Origin: Clostridia bacterium
GTDB lineage: Bacteria > Bacillota > Clostridia > UMGS1810
Assembly (NCBI GenBank): GCA_017416845.1
Contig: JAFQBA010000071.1
Location: forward strand, 1-38,036
Direction of reading: 5' to 3'
Length of the DNA stretch: 38,036 nucleotides
Part shown: piece after piece, positions 34,028 to 38,036 of the stretch
Numbering within the stretch: the stretch's first letter is position 1
Layout: the number at the start of each line of letters is the position of its first letter
Made by a program: the position numbers and the translations under genes
The notes under the pieces: generated by a model
What the model was told of the DNA's origin: nothing
Database searches by the model: none
The model's input: the letters and a program-made list of their open reading frames with translations, nothing else

Positions 34028-35049
34028 TATTCTACCTCTCTCCAGTCAAACTGTACAACTGTCGGGAAATTTTTGTCCTCGGCAAGTCTTTTGAACACTT
34101 CACTGCATTCATCCGGCGTATGGGTTTCGTCAATAAGCGATTTCAGGTCAAGTCTGCCCTTGTCGCAAAGATTCAAAATACACTTCATATCATCATATGT
34201 TGTAAAATAACCGGGATGAGATTCACCGGTGGGACGAGCCAAAGTGTGGGCACCAACAAGAGTTATCCCCGGACCGTGAACCTTGCGATAGTAGTCAACA
34301 GAGAAGTCGCTTTTTCTTGTACAGCCAAGCAGTGCCACCCTACCAAACTTTGCCATGCAATCAAGAGTCTGATTGAGAGCCGCTCCCTGACCGGTGACCT
34401 CTACGGCAACATTCACTCCACCACCGGTTACTTCTTTAACCTTTTGGGCAAAATCCGGATCAAACGGATCGAAAGCGAAATCAGCACCAAAACGGAGTGC
34501 TTTTTCTCTTCGCTCTTTCACGGGGTCAACTGCAATCACGGGAACCGCACCGGCGCATCGAGCCAAGCCAACAGCCAAAAGACCGAGAATACCAAGCCCC
34601 ATAACCATTGCAGACTCCCCTATTTCAAGCCGGGTTTTTCGAATTGCCGCAAGGGGAAATGTGGCAATGTGAACAATTGATGCTTCTTCCATTCCCACAT
34701 TTGCTCCATCTATTTTCACAACATTTCGCTCGTTCATAACATTGTAGCTTCGGTGAGTTGTCCAATACATTGCAACCTTGTCACCAACTTCAACAGATGT
34801 CACATTCTTCCCTTTTTCAACAACAATCCCCGATGTGCTGTATCCGACAACTCTCGGAAATTTTGCCTCATCGGTTTCTTTTGAATATATGCTCACAACG
34901 GGATCGCCCGTGAGGTTTGCTCTTTCGGTGCCGTTTGATATGGTGCTGAAGCAGGTTTTAACACGAACCTGATTATCACCAAGAATCTGACTTTCAACAT
35001 CAAGCAATTGGGCTTTGTTTTTTTCGGTAAATACAATTTGTTTGTCCAT
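34027..35049 (-). CDS. Medium-chain dehydrogenase (threonine-dehydrogenase-like) lacking zinc ligands
   Basis: An MDR-superfamily protein of 340 residues. The N-terminal substrate domain has STISNGTERANLTGD, and the NAD-binding site is MVMGLGILGLLAVGLARCAG near 160-180. Where catalytic-zinc enzymes carry GHE this protein has GYSTSG, and the four-Cys structural zinc lobe is absent. It belongs to the branch related to bacteriochlorophyllide a dehydrogenase and other zinc-free sugar-alcohol-type dehydrogenases. Start set by AAGGAG. Fourth gene of the cassette. It probably oxidises a hydroxyl on the same substrate handled by the adjoining SDR and Gfo/Idh enzymes. Confidence 0.83.
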   Translation of the reverse strand: MDKQIVFTEKNKAQLLDVESQILGDNQVRVKTCFSTISNGTERANLTGDPVVSIYSKETDEAKFPRVVGYSTSGIVVEKGKNVTSVEVGDKVAMYWTTHRSYNVMNERNVVKIDGANVGMEEASIVHIATFPLAAIRKTRLEIGESAMVMGLGILGLLAVGLARCAGAVPVIAVDPVKERREKALRFGADFAFDPFDPDFAQKVKEVTGGGVNVAVEVTGQGAALNQTLDCMAKFGRVALLGCTRKSDFSVDYYRKVHGPGITLVGAHTLARPTGESHPGYFTTYDDMKCILNLCDKGRLDLKSLIDETHTPDECSEVFKRLAEDKNFPTVVQFDWREVE

Positions 35050-35063
35050 GTTCGTCTCTCCTT

Positions 35064-35822
35064 TTAGAATCCCAAATCATCTCTTATTGCTTTTGCAACG
35101 GAAAAAAGCGGTTGTGTGGGTGTTGAACGGGAGTAATGCTCATAAACACAAAGACACATGCAGCATCCGAGCTTCATACCCATTCTTCGGTGAATTGAAC
35201 ATTCGCCGCCCGACAAAAAGAGGAAAGGCGCACCAAGCTCTCTTTTTAAAAGTTCGGTGGTTTTGAGATTATCAATCTGCTGTTCCATATTTTCTGCACC
35301 GGTTACAATCTTTATTATGTCAGCACCACGGCGTTTTTGCTCAAGGGCAATTTCAAGAACTCTTTCTGCCGGAGTATAGCGGAGAACGTGAGATGACATA
35401 AGCACCTCAACACCTCTTTGGTGAAGCTCATCTATGTAGGCAATCTGTTTTTCAATTGCCTCGGGATTATCGGTAAGCTCATCGGGATGCTTTGAAAACA
35501 TATCACCCATAACATCACAAAGAGTTGCACCGCATTCGGCATAGGAGAGCATTTCTTTTGCAAGAATTTCATCACTTTTGCCGACGTTCGAATTGCCTCT
35601 GTAGTTTGTAATGTAAATCGGTTTTTCTTTCATTTCTGCAAACACGTTTTTTATGATATCTGTGTTTTGAAATTGGGTTTCAAAGGATTCTATCTGGAGA
35701 CCAAAGGCTTCAACACCAACTGCCACTCCGTTTCTGATTGCACCTATTGCAAGGTCGGGAGTGGTGTATTGAAGCATTGCCGTGAGAAGTGGTTTTTCGT
35801 GGTTTAAAAATGACTTTTTCAA
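35064..35822 (-). CDS. Type I 3-dehydroquinate dehydratase-like lyase (divergent AroD homologue)
   Basis: A TIM-barrel protein of 252 residues, the size of type I AroD. By hand alignment with E. coli AroD, the catalytic His is His145 (MSSH), the Schiff-base Lys is Lys171 (GADIIKIV), and a substrate Arg is kept at Arg75 (NYRG) and Gln at 237 (STPTQP). The usual E-x-R-x-D substrate motif is replaced (GLQIE, 41-45). The chain has an extra Cys cluster near 220-225. The start is TTG at 35822, overlapping the epimerase stop, with AGGAG upstream; a later ATG would cut the first strand. Dehydration of a keto-cyclitol or keto-sugar is a plausible role in place of shikimate synthesis. Confidence 0.75.
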   Translation of the reverse strand: MKKSFLNHEKPLLTAMLQYTTPDLAIGAIRNGVAVGVEAFGLQIESFETQFQNTDIIKNVFAEMKEKPIYITNYRGNSNVGKSDEILAKEMLSYAECGATLCDVMGDMFSKHPDELTDNPEAIEKQIAYIDELHQRGVEVLMSSHVLRYTPAERVLEIALEQKRRGADIIKIVTGAENMEQQIDNLKTTELLKRELGAPFLFLSGGECSIHRRMGMKLGCCMCLCVYEHYSRSTPTQPLFSVAKAIRDDLGF

Positions 35823-36835
35823 TGTAGCTCAACTCCTATGCTTTCAAGATATTTGTCCATTCTTTCATTGATTGGAGGATTGCATCTGACCTGATCAAGA
35901 GTGATATTTTTATATTCCATCGAAAGTCCCTCTTCAAGAGACATAAGTTCCTCCCGGTTCATATTGCAGATTGAAAGAATTTTTGAATTGTCCACAACTC
36001 TGTCAAAGCATCTGTCGTAAAAAAGCTGTTGCTTTGCAAAATCATAGCCGAGGATATCGATGTAATCCCGGTCATCAGCAATTATATATTTCAGATTTGC
36101 AATTTTCTCATAAATTTTTGCAACATCTTTCCATTTTCGATGCTCAGAAGTGGAAACATTGTAGGTTTCACCAAAGGCTTCGGGGTTTAAAACAAGACTT
36201 GCAATCATCTTTGCCACATCCCCTGCCCACGTCATTGTTGCTTCTTTTTCCATTGCACTTTTGGGAAGAACAACCGTTTTTCCCTGAAGCATACGCCACA
36301 CAAGAACATCAGCCTCAAGGGTAACAAGCTGAAATCTTCGCTTGGAATAGGTTATTGCAGGGCGAAGAATTGTATAATTTTTGTAATCGGAATTGTTGAT
36401 GAAATCTTCCTCTTCAGCTTTATAGATTGAATATTCAAGCTCCGTCACAAAGTCCGCAGGTTTTTCAACATCAAGAAGTCTTTTTGAAGTTTCGCTAAGA
36501 GGCGAATCATCGGCATAAACCCTGTAGCTTGAAAGGAAAATGTAGTGGTTTGTGTTTTTTATAAAAAGATTATAATATTTTTCGAAAATCTCAAGCTTGT
36601 TATATACCATAAAATCAACTATGGCATCAAATCCCGATTCCAAAAGCTTTGTAAGAAAATCAAAATCCTTTGCATCGGCTTTTATGTATGTGAGCTTTTC
36701 ATTATTGCTTTTTGCCTCGTCAAGACTAACCCCCACAACGCTGTAGCCCTTTTTCAAAAGCTCGGGAATAAGATATACAGCCATTGCTCCGGTGCTTCCG
36801 AGAACAAGAATTTTTTTGTCTGTGTTTTGCATCAT
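35819..36835 (-). CDS. NAD-dependent epimerase/dehydratase (extended SDR)
   Basis: A protein of 338 residues. It has the Rossmann motif VLGSTGAMAVYLIPELLKKG near the N-terminus, the active-site Ser-Ser in IFLSSYRVYAD and the Y-x-x-x-K pair in YSIYKAEEE. The C-terminal part is typical of UDP-sugar or sugar epimerases (WAGDVAKMIASLV; GETYNVSTSEHRKWKD). The ATG at 36835 follows AGGTGG at a spacing of 7 and comes one base after the SDR stop. Second gene in the cassette; it may epimerise or oxidise the sugar intermediate. Confidence 0.86.
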   Translation of the reverse strand: MMQNTDKKILVLGSTGAMAVYLIPELLKKGYSVVGVSLDEAKSNNEKLTYIKADAKDFDFLTKLLESGFDAIVDFMVYNKLEIFEKYYNLFIKNTNHYIFLSSYRVYADDSPLSETSKRLLDVEKPADFVTELEYSIYKAEEEDFINNSDYKNYTILRPAITYSKRRFQLVTLEADVLVWRMLQGKTVVLPKSAMEKEATMTWAGDVAKMIASLVLNPEAFGETYNVSTSEHRKWKDVAKIYEKIANLKYIIADDRDYIDILGYDFAKQQLFYDRCFDRVVDNSKILSICNMNREELMSLEEGLSMEYKNITLDQVRCNPPINERMDKYLESIGVELH

Positions 36836-36836
36836 A

Positions 36837-37598
36837 TCAGTTCCACCTTCCCATAGCATTTCGACCGCCGTCTATCATTATATTTTCACCATTTATAAAC
36901 TGACCTTTTTCGGAAGCAATGAAAAGGCAAAGATCAATAATTTCCTGTGGGTCTGCCGCTCTGCCGAGGAGGGTTTTCATGTTCGACATGTTTGCTCTTG
37001 TGAGAACAGGTCCCGGTGAAACGCAAACACATCGGATTCCGTGACCGGCTCCGTATTGAGCGATGGACTTTGTGAGACCATACATCAGTCCTGCTTTTGC
37101 CACGGGATAGTCCATGCCCTGACCGGAACCCTCGGCACCGGTGATTGAACCGATGTTTATGATAAGACCACCGCCCTGCTTTTTCATCTGACCCAGAACT
37201 GCGTGGGCAAAATAAAAAGGTCCTTTGAGATTGACATCGAGACTCCAGTCAAAAACCTCAATTGGCACTTCGGTAAAATCGAGACTGCCGTCAACCTTTT
37301 GCATTCTTCTGCCATAGCCTCCGGCAAAGTTTGCAACAATGTCTATCGAACCGAAGGTTTCGAGCGTTTTGTCTCTCACCGAGCATATTTCCTCATAGCT
37401 TCGGACATCGCAAACAAGACCGATTGCTCTGCCCTGTCCTTTTTGATTGATATTATCAACACATTTTTCGAGAGCTTCCTTGTTCACATCACAAAGAACA
37501 ACATTTCCACCAAGTGAGGCAAAATTCTCGGCAAAAAGAAGACCCATGCCCGATGCGGCTCCCGTTGAGATTGCAGTTTTATTCGAAAAATCCATCAT
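36837..37598 (-). CDS. Short-chain dehydrogenase/reductase (SDR)
   Basis: A classical SDR of 253 residues. It has the cofactor motif TGAASGMG (12-19), NFAGG at the NAG position, the catalytic Ser in INIGSITG and Y-P-V-A-K (the Tyr-Lys pair). The C-terminal end (PQEIIDLCLFIASEKGQFINGENIMIDGG) is typical of sugar and polyol dehydrogenases. The start at 37598 follows AGGA; two adjacent Mets make the exact one uncertain by a codon. It is the first gene of the cassette, 25 bases after a strong -10. Probably the entry oxidation step. Confidence 0.88.
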   Translation of the reverse strand: MMDFSNKTAISTGAASGMGLLFAENFASLGGNVVLCDVNKEALEKCVDNINQKGQGRAIGLVCDVRSYEEICSVRDKTLETFGSIDIVANFAGGYGRRMQKVDGSLDFTEVPIEVFDWSLDVNLKGPFYFAHAVLGQMKKQGGGLIINIGSITGAEGSGQGMDYPVAKAGLMYGLTKSIAQYGAGHGIRCVCVSPGPVLTRANMSNMKTLLGRAADPQEIIDLCLFIASEKGQFINGENIMIDGGRNAMGRWN

Positions 37599-37622
37599 AT
37601 CACATCCTATATATTTTTGTTC

Positions 37623-37651
37623 ATTATATATTAACCCTAATCTTTTTACAA
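37623..37651 (-). promoter_or_regulatory. Promoter of the SDR-epimerase-AroD-like-MDR-Gfo cassette
   Basis: On the minus strand TTGTAA (37651-37646) is 17 bases from a perfect TATAAT (37628-37623). Start of transcription would be near 37616, giving a very short leader to the SDR ATG at 37598. Bases 37652-37767 are AT-rich and show no other feature. Confidence 0.7.
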
Positions 37652-37767
37652 TAATAAAAACGATACAACTTTGATGTTTTTGATATTTACAGTACAAAAA
37701 TATTGATTTTTGATACACAAAATGTTATAATTACAAAAAACATCACACAGTTAAAACAAACTTTTTA

Positions 37768-38036
37768 TAAATTGGAGTTTGTTGAGCTGTTTGACACAAG
37801 GACGTGAGGCGGCACAGTCCACAATAATTACGGATTTTGCAAATTGGAGGACAGCGGGGGACGTACACGAAGCGGCTTAGCGATTTTTGCGGTGCCAGTT
37901 CGTGTACGTCCCCACGACTGTACGACCAAGATCTTTCAAATTATTGTGCCGCAATGGTTTCATGTGTTATACCATTAGCATTATTTCATCAAATCATAAG
38001 GAGCCACACGTGGGGACGGAGCTGCTTTGACACAAA
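37768..38036. mobile_element. Second MITE-like element, cut by the window edge
   Basis: It begins with the same 13 bases as the element at 32660 (TAAATTGGAGTTT) in the same orientation and ends with the 32-bp exact repeat shared with 32869-32900. Between these the sequence differs. It holds a perfect 15-bp inverted repeat, GGGGACGTACACGAA (37857-37871) against 37899-37913, nested in a weaker ACAATAATT/AATTATTGT pair. No gene is seen. The right end lies beyond the window. Confidence 0.6.

Noticed and set aside
33994..34680. Plus-strand frame of 228 codons
   Set aside because: It is antisense to the MDR gene, with no recognisable motif and no start signal.
1..38036. tRNA, rRNA, CRISPR array, phage or toxin-antitoxin genes
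   Set aside because: Looked for in the gaps and on both strands; no cloverleaf, spaced-repeat array or matching protein was seen.

Overview
The window looks like chromosome of an uncultured low-GC anaerobic Clostridia, probably of gut or rumen type. The signs are SLH-domain surface proteins, copper-amine-oxidase-type stalk domains, a class III (Firmicutes) fructose-bisphosphatase, a GlpP antiterminator next to GlpA-like/DUF1667 genes, strong GGAGG ribosome binding sites and near-consensus sigma-A promoters. No rRNA, tRNA, CRISPR array or phage genes were recognised. Most genes lie on the minus strand in short operons.

Left part (1-13 kb). The last 141 bases of an IS3-family element open the window. 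Next, on the minus strand, comes a glycerol-3-phosphate operon (163-4600): GlpA-like dehydrogenase with a BFD-type [2Fe-2S] domain, a second FAD oxidoreductase, DUF1667, GlpP, and a HAD phosphatase. Its leader has a near-perfect promoter followed by a 16-bp hairpin with a T tract, the layout expected for GlpP-controlled antitermination. A DapA-superfamily lyase follows with its own promoter. Then comes a sugar-phosphate operon: PfkB/FruK-type kinase, SfsA, class III FBPase, alpha/beta hydrolase and a DUF89 damage-control phosphatase. A divergent OPT-family transporter is at 11110-13023.

Middle (13-29 kb). A scar at 13138-13553 joins the last 33 bp of a quinone-oxidoreductase gene to the C-terminal 100 or so residues of a glycosidase-like protein. 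From 27872 down to 13607 runs a surface polysaccharide-degradation locus: a 1239-residue heparinase II/III-type lyase with stalk and discoidin domains, two paralogous secreted LamG-like proteins, two SLH proteins (overlapping genes), a degraded fragment, a GH39 glycosidase and a Gfo/Idh oxidoreductase. A divergent AraC regulator (28147-29046) is the likely controller.

Right part (29-38 kb). A quinone oxidoreductase, a serine hydrolase and an M20 amidohydrolase are followed by a five-gene cassette: SDR, NAD-dependent epimerase, type I dehydroquinase-like lyase, MDR dehydrogenase, Gfo/Idh. It is bracketed by two same-orientation copies of a non-coding, palindrome-rich repeat element. The dehydroquinase-like enzyme keeps the Schiff-base Lys and catalytic His but not the usual substrate-binding E-x-R motif. 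The cassette is therefore the best candidate here for an undescribed catabolic pathway. All functional links are inference from domains and gene order; no searches could be run.
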